The translations under genes and the position numbers were made by a program. This document shows, piece after piece, positions 34,164-43,297 of a stretch of 64,000 nt of DNA; the stretch's first letter is position 1; every line of letters begins with the position of its first letter. The DNA comes from Bacteriovoracaceae bacterium UBA6200. Its GTDB lineage: Bacteria; Bdellovibrionota; Bacteriovoracia; Bacteriovoracales; Bacteriovoracaceae. Where the stretch lies: assembly GCA_002422605.1 (NCBI GenBank), contig DISW01000023.1, positions 372,001-436,000 of the forward strand, given 5' to 3'. Below the pieces are notes generated by a model. That model was given only the letters and a program-made list of their open reading frames with translations, did not search any database and had not been told where the DNA came from.

Positions 34164-36509
34164 ATGTTTGTTATTACACGTTCAGGAAAAAGAGAGCCGG
34201 TGCAGTTTGATAAAATCACGCACAGAATTTCTCAACTCTCTTACAATCTAGACCAAAAGTATGTTGATGCTATTCAGGTAGCAAAACGTACCATCAATGG
34301 TCTTTTTGATGGCATCACAACTGATGAATTGGATAACCTTTCAGCAGAAGTTTCGGCCTATATGACTTCAGTTCATCCGGACTATGCAAGACTTGCCGGC
34401 CGTATTGCGGTGGCGAATCTTCACCGTTCAACTTCCGATTCATTCATGGAGACTTTCGAGACTCTTTATAATTACGAGAATGAATTCACAAAAGAGAAAC
34501 AACCTCTTCTTTCAGACGAAATCTATGCTTTTGCTCGCGAGCACAAAGATAGAATTTCTTCAGAAATTGCCTATTCTCGTGACTTCGAATTCGATTATTT
34601 CGGATTCAAGACTTTAGAAAAATCATATCTATTAAAAGTGAACGGAAAAATTGTTGAGCGTCCTCAGCATTTATTCATGCGCGTGGCCCTAGGAGTGCAA
34701 ATTGGAAACATCGAAGAAGCTATTAAAACCTATCATCTTATTTCCGAAGGCTGGTTTACACATGCTTCTCCGACTTTGTTTAATGCCGGTACTAATAAAG
34801 CGCAAATGTCGTCATGCTTCCTGGTAGCCACTAAAGACGATTCTATCGAAGGCATTTACGAAACTTTAAAACAGTGTGCTCTTATTTCCCAATCAGCTGG
34901 TGGTATCGGTCTATCGATCCACAATATCCGTGCCAAAGGTTCTTTCATCCGTGGAACAAACGGTACTTCAAACGGTATCGTTCCAATGCTTCGTGTATTT
35001 AACGATACTGCTCGTTATGTTGATCAGGGCGGTGGTAAGCGTAAGGGTGCTTTTGCGATCTATCTTGAGCCTTGGCATGCTGACATCGAAGACTTTATTG
35101 ATCTCCGTAAAAACCACGGTAAAGAAGAACTTCGTGCCAGAGATCTTTTCTATGCTCTATGGATCAACGATCTTTTCATGAAGCGTGTAGAAACAGACGC
35201 TGACTGGACTCTCATGTGTCCAAATAAGTCTCCAGGTTTAGCTGATGTTTACGGTAAAGAGTTCGAAGCTCTTTACGAAAAATATGAAAAAGAAGGCCGC
35301 GGTCTTAAAGTTGTTAAAGCTCGTGACCTTTGGTTCAAGGTCATTTCATCTCAAATTGAGACTGGAATGCCATTCATGCTCTATAAAGATGCAGCAAACG
35401 AGAAATCAAACCAAAAGAATCTTGGAACTATTAAGTCTTCAAACCTTTGTACAGAGATCATGCAGTATACTTCTGATAAAGAAATTGCTGTTTGTAATCT
35501 GGCTTCGATTGCTCTGCCTATGTTTGTTGTTGATGGGAAGTTCGACCATAAAAAACTTTATGATGTGACTTATCAGGTAACACGTAACCTTAACCGCGTG
35601 ATCGACCTTAACTACTATCCGGTAGAAGAAGCTCGTTACTCGAATATGAAAAACCGCCCAGTAGGACTAGGTGTACAAGGGTTGGCCGATACTTTCTTTA
35701 AAATGAGACTTCCTTTCGATTCAGAAGGGGCTCGTACCGTTAACAAAGAAATTTTCGAAACTATCTACTATGCATCTCTATCAGCTTCTTGTGATCTTGC
35801 TAAGGATCAGGGAGCTTATGAGTCCTATGAAGGTTCTCCGATCTCTCAAGGTATCCTCCAGCACGATATGTGGGGAGTGACTCCATCTGAGCGTTGGGAC
35901 TGGACTACTTTAAGAGCTAAGATTAAGACTTACGGTGTTCGTAACTCTCTTCTTATGGCCCCTATGCCAACAGCTTCAACTTCTCAGATCCTTGGGAACA
36001 ATGAGTGTATCGAGCCTGTAACTTCTAACATCTATACTCGCCGTGTTCTTTCTGGTGAGTTCGCGATGGTTAATAAACATCTTGTTCGTGACCTTATCGG
36101 CCTTGGTCTTTGGAGCGAAGAAATGAAGGACCGAATCATTGCTCACAATGGTTCAGTCCAATACATTCCTGAGATCCCTGCCGAGCTTAAAGAGCTTTAT
36201 AGAACAGTTTGGGAAATTAAACAGAAGTCGATTCTTGAGATGGCCGCAGACCGTGGTGCCTATATCGACCAATCTCAATCCCTTAACGTTCATATGGAAG
36301 ATACTAACTTCGGTAAGCTTTCCTCCTTGCACTTTACGGCCTGGAAGCTTGGACTTAAAACAGGTATGTACTACTTGAGAACACGTCCAGCTGTGGATGC
36401 GATTAAATTTACAATTAAAGAAACGTCAACTGGTTCATCAGCTGACCAGCAAGCGGCGATGGTTTGTTCTCTGGACAACCCTGAAGACTGCGTAAGCTGC
36501 GGAAGCTAG
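34164..36509 (+). CDS. nrdA: Class Ia ribonucleotide reductase, large (catalytic) subunit
   Basis: The 781-residue R1 protein has an N-terminal ATP-cone (1-90, [17 protein letters not shown]), redox-active Cys218 (MSSCFLV) and Cys444 (VCNLAS), and the radical-site triad Asn427, Cys429, Glu431 (SSNLCTEI). The C-terminal tail [14 protein letters not shown] supplies the thioredoxin-accessible CxxC. It reduces ribonucleoside diphosphates. The ATP-cone implies dATP feedback control. Like NrdB, it resembles the eukaryotic-type class Ia subgroup. AGGAGATAAGGAA precedes the ATG; a strong terminator follows. Confidence 0.96.
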   Translation: MFVITRSGKREPVQFDKITHRISQLSYNLDQKYVDAIQVAKRTINGLFDGITTDELDNLSAEVSAYMTSVHPDYARLAGRIAVANLHRSTSDSFMETFETLYNYENEFTKEKQPLLSDEIYAFAREHKDRISSEIAYSRDFEFDYFGFKTLEKSYLLKVNGKIVERPQHLFMRVALGVQIGNIEEAIKTYHLISEGWFTHASPTLFNAGTNKAQMSSCFLVATKDDSIEGIYETLKQCALISQSAGGIGLSIHNIRAKGSFIRGTNGTSNGIVPMLRVFNDTARYVDQGGGKRKGAFAIYLEPWHADIEDFIDLRKNHGKEELRARDLFYALWINDLFMKRVETDADWTLMCPNKSPGLADVYGKEFEALYEKYEKEGRGLKVVKARDLWFKVISSQIETGMPFMLYKDAANEKSNQKNLGTIKSSNLCTEIMQYTSDKEIAVCNLASIALPMFVVDGKFDHKKLYDVTYQVTRNLNRVIDLNYYPVEEARYSNMKNRPVGLGVQGLADTFFKMRLPFDSEGARTVNKEIFETIYYASLSASCDLAKDQGAYESYEGSPISQGILQHDMWGVTPSERWDWTTLRAKIKTYGVRNSLLMAPMPTASTSQILGNNECIEPVTSNIYTRRVLSGEFAMVNKHLVRDLIGLGLWSEEMKDRIIAHNGSVQYIPEIPAELKELYRTVWEIKQKSILEMAADRGAYIDQSQSLNVHMEDTNFGKLSSLHFTAWKLGLKTGMYYLRTRPAVDAIKFTIKETSTGSSADQQAAMVCSLDNPEDCVSCGS

Positions 36510-36522
36510 GTTTTTCTGTCAG

Positions 36523-36567
36523 AGGCCCTCTCTCATCAGGAAAGATGAGAGAGGGCCTTTTTTTTTG
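36523..36567 (+). terminator. Terminator of nrdBA
   Basis: AGGCCCTCTCTCATC (36523-36537) and GATGAGAGAGGGCCT (36544-36558) form a perfect 15-bp stem with a 6-nt loop, followed by nine or more T. Confidence 0.92.
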
Positions 36568-36568
36568 T

Positions 36569-37402
36569 TTAAAAAGACAAGGTATATCCCATCTCTGGGC
36601 GTTTGAATTCTGGACTTAAGTTGCTCTTATTTTCAGGAATAGGCCTATGGGGAATCACTGGAAATGTTATAGTTTCACCTTTACGAAATATAATGCTCTT
36701 ATGATCCTCTAGGTGTTTGATGTCTATCCCATGTTTTCTCATCTCTACCCAAGTATCATTAAGGTCAATAGCAACGCCCTGATAGTAAAACTGTATACCT
36801 TCCATTTCTGTATGAAGTGAGATTCCCTTAGGCTTTAGAACCCTCATGATTTCGTTAAAAAGCTCAAATTTGTACCTGATTTGTTTTATAAAACCTGCCG
36901 TAAAAATTAAGTCAAACTTATTGTCCCCATAGGGAATGTTTTCTCCAAAATCCAGTTCTTTGAAGACGAGGTAGGGTAAATCGACTTCTTCAATTTCTTT
37001 TTTAGTAAAGACTTTAAATTTAAGTGCATCGAGCATGTAATTTTCGCGTCGATAGAAGGTATGGATTTGCTTGTTGTGAATGCCATAGAGTTCAATATCG
37101 GGGAACCTTTTTCTGATTTCCATAAGAATGCGGCCATCGTCTCCGCCAATTTCCATAACCCTGGTTTTTTGTCCAGCAAATCGATTCTTCTCAGAAATTT
37201 CTCTGATCAAGACTTCCAGGTCATATGGAAGAATTTTCTTATTAAACTCTTCCAATGATCGGGATTTTTCATTTTGTGATTGAACGCTTTTATGGTCATC
37301 CCAATACATCGAGGAAGCTTCTTGCTCATTCTGAAAGTAAAGACTCAAGCAAAAGCCGACAATAATAAAAGAAATGACCAGGAGTATGTTTCTAAGACCC
37401 AT
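36569..37402 (-). CDS. Membrane-anchored class I SAM methyltransferase-like protein
   Basis: The 277-residue protein starts with one hydrophobic helix (residues 5-22) that looks like an uncleaved anchor, followed by a Rossmann methyltransferase domain. Motif I is VMEIGGDDGRIL (about 82-93); motif II is the ELYGIHNKQ region; motif IV is KFDLIFTAGFIKQI. If the topology is as drawn, the enzyme would face the periplasm, where SAM is not expected, so it may be inactive or anchored facing the cytosol. No substrate can be assigned. The gene lies between the nrd terminator and a divergent barrel gene. Confidence 0.65.
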   Translation of the reverse strand: MGLRNILLVISFIIVGFCLSLYFQNEQEASSMYWDDHKSVQSQNEKSRSLEEFNKKILPYDLEVLIREISEKNRFAGQKTRVMEIGGDDGRILMEIRKRFPDIELYGIHNKQIHTFYRRENYMLDALKFKVFTKKEIEEVDLPYLVFKELDFGENIPYGDNKFDLIFTAGFIKQIRYKFELFNEIMRVLKPKGISLHTEMEGIQFYYQGVAIDLNDTWVEMRKHGIDIKHLEDHKSIIFRKGETITFPVIPHRPIPENKSNLSPEFKRPEMGYTLSF

Positions 37403-37442
37403 GACCCATTGAACACGGATTACTGAATTTTCTCAAGTGGTT

Positions 37443-37472
37443 TTGACATTGAGTTTTCAGTGATAATAATAG
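37443..37472 (+). promoter_or_regulatory. Promoter of the small barrel gene
   Basis: A consensus TTGACA (37443-37448) and TAATAG (37467-37472) with an 18-nt spacer. The GTG-started gene follows with AAGGAG at correct distance. Confidence 0.5.
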
Positions 37473-37497
37473 TGTTGAGTTATTTCAAGGAGCTTTT

Positions 37498-37941
37498 GTG
37501 AAATATGCCATTATTATTTGTTTTATATTTATGGGCCTATCGGCTCAGGCCAATGAGAAAGGGTTAGGCATTTCTATTGGTAATCCAACCGGTCTGAATG
37601 GGAAGTATTGGCTCAATTCATCTAGGGCAGTAGACGCAGGTCTGGCATGGTCACTGGGAAAAAATCAGGAGGTGAGTATTCATTCTGATTACCTCCTGCA
37701 TAAGGAAGGTGCGTTCTACTTTAATGATATTCACCCGCTGGATTTTTATTACGGCGTTGGGGGAAGAATGGAATTTGCTGATGAAATTGAACTAGGGGTG
37801 CGTGTACCTTTGGGAATTGCTCATCGTTTTGAAGCAGAGTCGGCCGACGTTTTTGCAGAGGTTGCCCCTATCGTTGATCTGATTGGGAAAACTGGACTAG
37901 AGTTGCATCTAATCTTTGGTGGACGTTACTATTTCAATTAA
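37498..37941 (+). CDS. Small outer-membrane beta-barrel protein (BAPKO_0422-like)
   Basis: The 147-residue protein has a signal peptide (1-18, AQA/NE), then GLGISIGNPTGLNGKYWL, a pattern shared by small eight-strand-like outer-membrane proteins of the BAPKO_0422 type, and ends FGGRYYFN with an aromatic terminus as expected for a barrel. Function is unknown. The start is GTG at 37498 with AAGGAG upstream. It is monocistronic, between a good promoter and a terminator. Confidence 0.72.
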   Translation: MKYAIIICFIFMGLSAQANEKGLGISIGNPTGLNGKYWLNSSRAVDAGLAWSLGKNQEVSIHSDYLLHKEGAFYFNDIHPLDFYYGVGGRMEFADEIELGVRVPLGIAHRFEAESADVFAEVAPIVDLIGKTGLELHLIFGGRYYFN

Positions 37942-37946
37942 TCTTT

Positions 37947-37974
37947 AGGGGCCTTAAGTGCCCCTGCTTTTTTT
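37947..37974 (+). terminator. Terminator of the small barrel gene
   Basis: AGGGGC (37947-37952) and GCCCCT (37960-37965) pair around a 7-nt loop, followed by GCTTTTTTT. Confidence 0.8.
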
Positions 37975-38533
37975 ACTTTATATAGATTTTTTCTTTTATG
38001 CTTACTTTCTTTCCATTAATTTCATGAATCCTTAATTCTCCTCCTAAATTCTTTTCTATCCCGGTGGGATTTAGAGGATTGATCTGGAGTTTATAATCTG
38101 CTTCGAATTTAACCTTAGACTTAGTTCCTTGAAGTTCTCCACTATTGATTTTGAGATTCAGGATAGGAGGATTTTCCAGGCTTGCGGTGATTCTATTTTC
38201 CGAAGTCATTTTATTAAATGATTTTATATTTCTGAGATTCAATGTCACCGGGAAGGGCGAAAATATTTTAGGTTTAAACGATCCTTCAATGTCACAACCT
38301 GGAGCAAATTTAAAATTTAAAGTTACTTCTTCTTTCATGGTCATAATGTTGAACCAGTTTATTTTCTTCTTTTCACACTTATCCACCCGGAAGCCATCTT
38401 TAGACGGAGTTTTATTTGCCTTAGAGTGAGGTATTAAAGGAGCTATTAGAGAGGTTATGGAAGCCTTAACATCTTCAATCTCGCTGTTGGCCGCTACGGT
38501 GAAGCTTAAAAAGAGGACTATCAAAATTGGCAT
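37973..38533 (-). CDS. Secreted hypothetical protein, beta-rich
   Basis: The 186-residue protein has a signal peptide (1-15, VAA/NS). Two cysteines (DKCEKKK and PGCDIEGS) could form a disulfide, and the rest alternates strands typical of a lipid-binding or LptC/OstA-like curved sheet, though no family was recognised. It is convergent with the barrel gene and divergent from the REC-PilZ gene. It is probably a periplasmic protein of unknown function. Confidence 0.65.
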   Translation of the reverse strand: MPILIVLFLSFTVAANSEIEDVKASITSLIAPLIPHSKANKTPSKDGFRVDKCEKKKINWFNIMTMKEEVTLNFKFAPGCDIEGSFKPKIFSPFPVTLNLRNIKSFNKMTSENRITASLENPPILNLKINSGELQGTKSKVKFEADYKLQINPLNPTGIEKNLGGELRIHEINGKKVSIKEKIYIK

Positions 38534-38638
38534 AAGTTACCTGATTTATTACAAGTTGTTTAATCTTAAGTTAACCTTATTCTACTGTTTAGCTTAAATT
38601 TTGATAAGGTTACGCGCATAAAAGTAGAGTGAAGCACT

Positions 38639-39352
38639 ATGGAAGATGTCTTAAGCAATAAAACAGTACTAGTCGTTGATGATGAGCTGGATTTAAGAGA
38701 GATTGTTGCCAGTGAATTAGAGTTTATGGGCGCAAAGGTTTTTCAAGCAGAAAACATACTCAAGGCCCAGAATATTCTTAATGAGCAAGAAATTGATCTT
38801 GTTATTTCAGACATTCGTATGCCTGGCGGAACTGGGATAGACCTACTAGAAACGATTAAGGCCCACGATCGTCCTTGTCCCCCTGTCATTCTTATCACTG
38901 GTTTTGCTGATATCACCCTGGAAGATGCCTTTGATAAGGGGGCCGAAGCTCTCATCAGTAAACCTTTCAAACTTGATGATCTCATCAATATGGCATCTCG
39001 TTGTATGGCGCCAATTGATGAGCGTTTTACCCAGCCGCTTACCGCTCAAAAGAGCATCACGACAACTGAAAATGATGACATTTATTTTGGTCGTGGTGGA
39101 GCAGCTATAGAAATAACGAATCAATCCGGCCGATTTGATGTTGGAGACACCATTCAATTTGATCTCTTAGTAGGCGAACATCATATTAATGGTAGTGGAG
39201 TCTGTCGCTGGGTGAAACAAAGCGATAACGATGGCTCACGCACCTATATGGGTCTTGAATTTATCTGTCTTAAAGCGGATTCTTTGAATCAATTTAAGGA
39301 TATGTTTAAAAACCGAAAAATCATTCCTTATATACCCAACATACCTTATTAA
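38639..39352 (+). CDS. Response regulator with REC and PilZ-like domains
   Basis: The 237-residue protein has a REC domain (8-125) with phospho-acceptor Asp58 (VISDIRMPGG) and Lys in ISKPFK. The C-terminal half (about 145-225) has a PilZ-like fold (FDVGDTIQFDLLV, GSGVCRWV, YMGLEFICL). The c-di-GMP motifs RxxxR and D/NxSxxG are not clear; the latter position reads YFGRGGAAIEI. It is therefore either a degenerate, non-binding PilZ or a divergent one. It likely links a two-component signal to motility or envelope behaviour. Its 3' end overlaps msrA by 4 nt on the opposite strand. Confidence 0.8.
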   Translation: MEDVLSNKTVLVVDDELDLREIVASELEFMGAKVFQAENILKAQNILNEQEIDLVISDIRMPGGTGIDLLETIKAHDRPCPPVILITGFADITLEDAFDKGAEALISKPFKLDDLINMASRCMAPIDERFTQPLTAQKSITTTENDDIYFGRGGAAIEITNQSGRFDVGDTIQFDLLVGEHHINGSGVCRWVKQSDNDGSRTYMGLEFICLKADSLNQFKDMFKNRKIIPYIPNIPY

Positions 39353-39897
39353 TTTCGTAGCCAATGGCAGGTATAACCTCCTGGATTCTTTTTTAAGTAA
39401 TCTTGATGGTATTCTTCCGCCGGATAAAAGGTCTGGGCCGGGACAACTTGAGTCACGATAGGCTTAGGCCATTTCTTAGACTCATTAACTTCTTTGATTT
39501 TCTCTTCAGCAGTTATTTTTTGTTCAGGTGAATGATAAAAAATAACTGAACGGTATTGAGTCCCTTTATCATTGCCCTGTTGGTTCAAAGTCGTAGGGTC
39601 ATGCATCCGGAAAAAATACCCCAAAAGATCTTTAAAAGTTAATTTTTTGGGATCAAACACTACTTGCACTGTTTCCGCATGATTAGTTGTTCCAAGACTG
39701 ACTATCCTATAAGTAGGATTGTCGACCGAACCTCCCGTGTATCCAACAGTTGTCTCAATCACTCCAGGAATTTCTTTGATAATTTCTTCCATTCCCCAGA
39801 AGCATCCGCCAGCAAGAGTCGCAGTTTCTTTGCTCATAGTTTTGGCCCCTAGTTGCGTTCCCACCATTAAACATAAAAGTAAAGTGAACGTTTTCAT
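39349..39897 (-). CDS. msrA: Peptide methionine sulfoxide reductase MsrA, exported
   Basis: The 182-residue protein has the MsrA active site GGCFWGMEE with Cys32, then VGYTGGSVDNPTY and the typical ETVQVVFDP block; a resolving Cys lies near the C-terminus (GYTCHW). Unlike cytosolic MsrA it begins with a signal peptide (about 1-18), so it probably repairs oxidised methionines in periplasmic proteins. The tail overlaps the REC-PilZ gene by 4 nt. Confidence 0.93.
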   Translation of the reverse strand: MKTFTLLLCLMVGTQLGAKTMSKETATLAGGCFWGMEEIIKEIPGVIETTVGYTGGSVDNPTYRIVSLGTTNHAETVQVVFDPKKLTFKDLLGYFFRMHDPTTLNQQGNDKGTQYRSVIFYHSPEQKITAEEKIKEVNESKKWPKPIVTQVVPAQTFYPAEEYHQDYLKKNPGGYTCHWLRN

Positions 39898-39950
39898 GGG
39901 ATCATTTTCCCAGAAAAAGAATCATTTGGCCCATAACTTTAAAAGTTTGT

Positions 39951-39962
39951 TACAATGAATAC
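39951..39962 (+). promoter_or_regulatory. Putative -10 box of a leaderless gene
   Basis: TACAAT (39951-39956) stands six nucleotides before the ATG at 39963, with no Shine-Dalgarno. A TTGGCC-like -35 lies 19 nt upstream. Confidence 0.4.
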
Positions 39963-40835
39963 ATGACAAAAGGGCCTGAGGGATTTGAAGCATTTTATAG
40001 TTCTATGTATGGTGAGCGCTGGCCGCGTTTAAAAGAAGCATTACTGGCGCCTAAAAAACATGTTGCTGTTTTAAATCCTTTTTCGAAATTTAAATTCATT
40101 GATACGCCACTTCACATAACAGGAATCTCCTATGAGCATGATGTGAGGGAAAACTTCCCGCAGCCTGCTCAAACCGAAGAGGGCTTTCATAATTATTATC
40201 TGATGGATGCGGCAAGCATCCTTCCTGTAGAAGCCTTGGACCTTGTTCCTGGTGAGAAAGTTGTCGACTTGTGTGCGGCACCTGGCGGTAAGAGCTTACT
40301 GTGTGCTTGGAAATTAAAAAATCAAGGTCATCTGGTATCGAATGACCGGTCGGCCGCCAGACGGGCACGTATTCACCGTATTTTTGATGACTATCTTCCT
40401 AAGTCTGAACAAAAAAACCATTCGATTACCGGATACGACGCTACCAAGTGGAGTCTCTATCAAAAAAGTATTTTTGATAAGGTTCTATTAGATGCTCCTT
40501 GCTCATCTGAACGTCATGTTCTTGAAGACTCAAAGGAGTTATCTGTCTGGGCACCTGGTAGAACCAAGGCGATAGCCATAACTCAATTTGCTATGCTGGC
40601 TTCGGCCCTGGATATCGTTAAAGTCGGGGGAACGATTGTTTATTCGACCTGTGCTCTGTCTCAGTTAGAAAATGACGAGATCATTCGTAAGCTTTATCAA
40701 AAACGGCCAGGTCGTTTTGAATTGATCCGTAAAGAATTTTCTTTCGGTGAAGTGACTGAATTTGGATGGCAGGTGTTACCTGATACAACCGGATGGGGTC
40801 CCTTTTATCTGGCCGTGGTTAAGAGGATTAAGTAA
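39963..40835 (+). CDS. RsmB/NOP-family m5C RNA methyltransferase
   Basis: The 290-residue protein has the SAM-binding motif VDLCAAPGGKSLL, motif IV with the Cys in LDAPCSSERHV and motif VI with the catalytic Cys in VYSTCALSQLEND, the two-Cys signature of RNA cytosine-5 methyltransferases. The SSERHVLED variant is closer to NSUN4-like enzymes than to RsmB, and there is no N-terminal NusB-like or PUA domain. The target is probably rRNA. It appears leaderless (39951-39962). Its end overlaps ung by 8 nt. Confidence 0.88.
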   Translation: MTKGPEGFEAFYSSMYGERWPRLKEALLAPKKHVAVLNPFSKFKFIDTPLHITGISYEHDVRENFPQPAQTEEGFHNYYLMDAASILPVEALDLVPGEKVVDLCAAPGGKSLLCAWKLKNQGHLVSNDRSAARRARIHRIFDDYLPKSEQKNHSITGYDATKWSLYQKSIFDKVLLDAPCSSERHVLEDSKELSVWAPGRTKAIAITQFAMLASALDIVKVGGTIVYSTCALSQLENDEIIRKLYQKRPGRFELIRKEFSFGEVTEFGWQVLPDTTGWGPFYLAVVKRIK

Positions 40836-41502
40836 GACTCCAGTCAATTTCTTTTAAGCCTTTTTCTTTTAGATAGGTATTGGTTTGTGAAAAAGGTTTA
40901 GAACCTACAAACCCGCGGTATACGGATAGAGGAGAGGGGTGCACAGATTTGATGATCTTGTGCCTGTTCTCATCAACCTTGGAAGCTTTCTTTTGGGCCG
41001 GGCTTCCCCAAAGAATGAAGACGAGATGATCTTTTTCATGGTTCAAGATTTCAATCACCCGGTCAGTGAATTTTTCCCAGCCTTTTTGATGATGACTTCC
41101 GGCCTTACCATCTTCAACTGTCAGAACGTTATTGAGAAGTAAAACTCCCTGGCGCGCCCAGCTTTCTAAGCATCCATGAGTTGGTACTTGTATTCCCAAA
41201 TCGTTATTTAACTCTTTAAAGATATTCACTAAAGAGGGCGGAATTTTTACTTCTTTATTAACGGAAAAACACAATCCATGGGCCTGATCTGGGCCGTGAT
41301 AAGGATCTTGTCCCAGGATGATGACTTTTACCTGATCAAAGGGGGTTAAGCGAAAGGCTTCAAAAATATTTGAGGCCGGGGGATAGATTTGTTTACCCGA
41401 CTTGAATTCCTGATTTAAAAACCTGAATAATTCCTCCATGTATGGAGCTTTCAGTTCCTGACTAAGGTATGCAGACCAGCTTTCATCTAATGCTAAATTC
41501 AT
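40828..41502 (-). CDS. ung: Uracil-DNA glycosylase, family 1
   Basis: The 224-residue enzyme has the water-activating motif GQDPYHG (Asp66), the uracil-binding FSV region after HGLC, and the minor-groove motif HPSPLSVYRGF with His187. It removes uracil from DNA at the start of base-excision repair. The length matches family 1 exactly. Its 3' end overlaps the methyltransferase gene by 8 nt on the opposite strand. Confidence 0.96.
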   Translation of the reverse strand: MNLALDESWSAYLSQELKAPYMEELFRFLNQEFKSGKQIYPPASNIFEAFRLTPFDQVKVIILGQDPYHGPDQAHGLCFSVNKEVKIPPSLVNIFKELNNDLGIQVPTHGCLESWARQGVLLLNNVLTVEDGKAGSHHQKGWEKFTDRVIEILNHEKDHLVFILWGSPAQKKASKVDENRHKIIKSVHPSPLSVYRGFVGSKPFSQTNTYLKEKGLKEIDWSLT

Positions 41503-41566
41503 GATGTATTTTTAACTTATTTCTTTTATTTTGGCCAAAGGAGGGGCGAAATTATTATGATAAGTT

Positions 41567-42844
41567 ATGACTACGAAGAGATATGTTATTTGTGATCTTG
41601 AGGCCACTGGTCTGGATAGCGAAGCTGACATTATCGAACTTGCTCTTTTGACTTTTGAAGATAATAAGGTCATCGATGTCTATGAAACCCTGGTCAATCC
41701 ATTAAGAAATGTTCCTGAGTTCATTACCAATCTAACCGGTATTTCCAATCGTAGTTTGAAAGAAGCTCCCAAGTTCTATGAGATTTCTGAAGCAATCCTT
41801 TCTCGTTTGGATGGGGCGATCTTTGTTTCCCACAACACTGAGTTCGATTTGGGGCTATTAAGAAAAAAATTTAAAGAAATGGGTCATGAATTAAAAATAA
41901 AAGATTTTTGCACTCTTAAAATGGCCCAATTTGAGATTCCTGGCCTCAGTAATTATAACCTCGATGCCCTCTGTAACTTTTTTAATATAAAAATTAAGGA
42001 TCGTCATCGGGCGATAGGAGATGCCAAGGCAACGTTATCGCTTTTTAAAGAGCTTCAAGATTTAAGATATAAACCTACTCCCAAAGTTTTTTATCTACCT
42101 CAGCATGAAAAAATCATGAAAATGATTCCTTCAAAGGCCGGGAACCTGTATTTCAAAAATGGAGAAGGAAAAGTCATAAGAATTGAAGCCTCATTTAACA
42201 TGCAAAAAACGGCCAGGGACCTCTTGCTGGTTAAGCCCTCAAATCGTGATTTACTCCTGAATGTTCAGAGCGTGGAAGCTGAAATTACTGGTTCGGCCCT
42301 AATAGCTGAATTTAAAAAACTTCGATTCAAACCTTTTCATCCTCATTTTGTCATCGTGACTGAGCTTCACAAAATGGAAAAGTATTTCAAAATTAAAGCT
42401 TACCGAAAAGATGTTGAGGGCCTTTGGTATTTTAAGAATCTGGAGAGTGCTAAGAAGAAACTTAATGAACTTAAACGGGCCTTAAAAGATAATACCTTTA
42501 TTTACCGAGAGGGTGGGAAATCAAAAGAAGAAATATTGCGGCATAATCAAAAAGTGGATTCACTTGCAAAAATCACCCGTTTCCCTGCCGATAACCTGAT
42601 TTTAATCGGAGAGGGAAGGACTTTGGGTGAAAAATCAGTGATAGTGATCAGAAAAAATCACGTTTTGGGCCATGGTTATACCAGTGATTCTGATGAAGAA
42701 ATATATGCAAATCCTGATAAGTACTTGTCCCGACTCTATAAATCCCATCCCGGAGTAGATCTGCTCGCCCGCAAACATCTGATGGTTTTAAAAAACCTAA
42801 AGCATAAAACCGAAGGCTGGCGCAGTCTGGCCGAAACGTGTTAG
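41567..42844 (+). CDS. DEDDh exonuclease fused to a degenerate GIY-YIG-like domain
   Basis: The 425-residue protein has a DnaQ-like 3'-5' exonuclease domain (1-170): ExoI DLEATG (Asp9 region), ExoII SHNTEFDLGLL, ExoIII HRAIGDAKAT. From about 200 a segment KAGNLYFKNGEGKVIRIE, then TARDLL and GSALIAEFKKLRFKPFHP, aligns in layout with the UvrC N-terminal GIY-YIG nuclease, but the catalytic GVY/YVGKA tyrosines and Arg are missing. DnaQ-UvrC-like fusions are known in other bacteria. The exonuclease is likely active and the second domain probably a dead DNA-binding module. A -10-like TATGAT lies 5 nt before the ATG. Confidence 0.8.
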   Translation: MTTKRYVICDLEATGLDSEADIIELALLTFEDNKVIDVYETLVNPLRNVPEFITNLTGISNRSLKEAPKFYEISEAILSRLDGAIFVSHNTEFDLGLLRKKFKEMGHELKIKDFCTLKMAQFEIPGLSNYNLDALCNFFNIKIKDRHRAIGDAKATLSLFKELQDLRYKPTPKVFYLPQHEKIMKMIPSKAGNLYFKNGEGKVIRIEASFNMQKTARDLLLVKPSNRDLLLNVQSVEAEITGSALIAEFKKLRFKPFHPHFVIVTELHKMEKYFKIKAYRKDVEGLWYFKNLESAKKKLNELKRALKDNTFIYREGGKSKEEILRHNQKVDSLAKITRFPADNLILIGEGRTLGEKSVIVIRKNHVLGHGYTSDSDEEIYANPDKYLSRLYKSHPGVDLLARKHLMVLKNLKHKTEGWRSLAETC

Positions 42845-42853
42845 GATGTTGTC

Positions 42854-43297
42854 ATGAATCCAAAAAAATTTATCTCTACAAAACGCTTTTCAGGTTTCCC
42901 TTGTACCCATCGTCAGTGGCGAGCAAGCTCTCACTGCCGGTTTGTTCATGGTTACTCTCGTTCCTTTTATTTTGAATTTGCCTCAAATGAACTAACCCCT
43001 GAAGGTTGGGTCGTCGATTTTGGCGGTTTAAAAGAATTAAAAACATGGCTTGAGCATATGTTTGATCACACTTTCTTAATTGCTCAAGATGATCCCCATC
43101 TGGAGGACTTTAAAAAATTAAACAACGAGGGAGTGATTCAATTAAGAGTCATGCCTAATCCTGGAATGGAGGGGACCGCTCTTTTTGTTTATGAAGAGGC
43201 GATGAAGATTCTAAAAAGCCTTTATGGAGAGCGCGCTTGGATCACATTGGTTGAAGTCTCTGAGAATGAGAAAAATAGCGCTAAATTTATTCCATGA
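42854..43297 (+). CDS. 6-pyruvoyl-tetrahydropterin synthase/QueD-family protein
   Basis: The 147-residue protein matches the PTPS fold: THRQW with His19, HCRFVHGYS (His27, Cys28, His32), VVDFGGLKELK and MFDHTFLI, then a late Glu. The usual zinc motif HGH is HGY here, a feature I recall from a known subgroup with the 'FPC.HRQWR...HCRFVHGYS' signature, so it is a subfamily trait and not an error. Substrate may be a pterin other than the queuosine precursor. It is translated in a row with the ceramidase-like gene (ATGA overlap at 43294). Confidence 0.8.
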   Translation: MNPKKFISTKRFSGFPCTHRQWRASSHCRFVHGYSRSFYFEFASNELTPEGWVVDFGGLKELKTWLEHMFDHTFLIAQDDPHLEDFKKLNNEGVIQLRVMPNPGMEGTALFVYEEAMKILKSLYGERAWITLVEVSENEKNSAKFIP

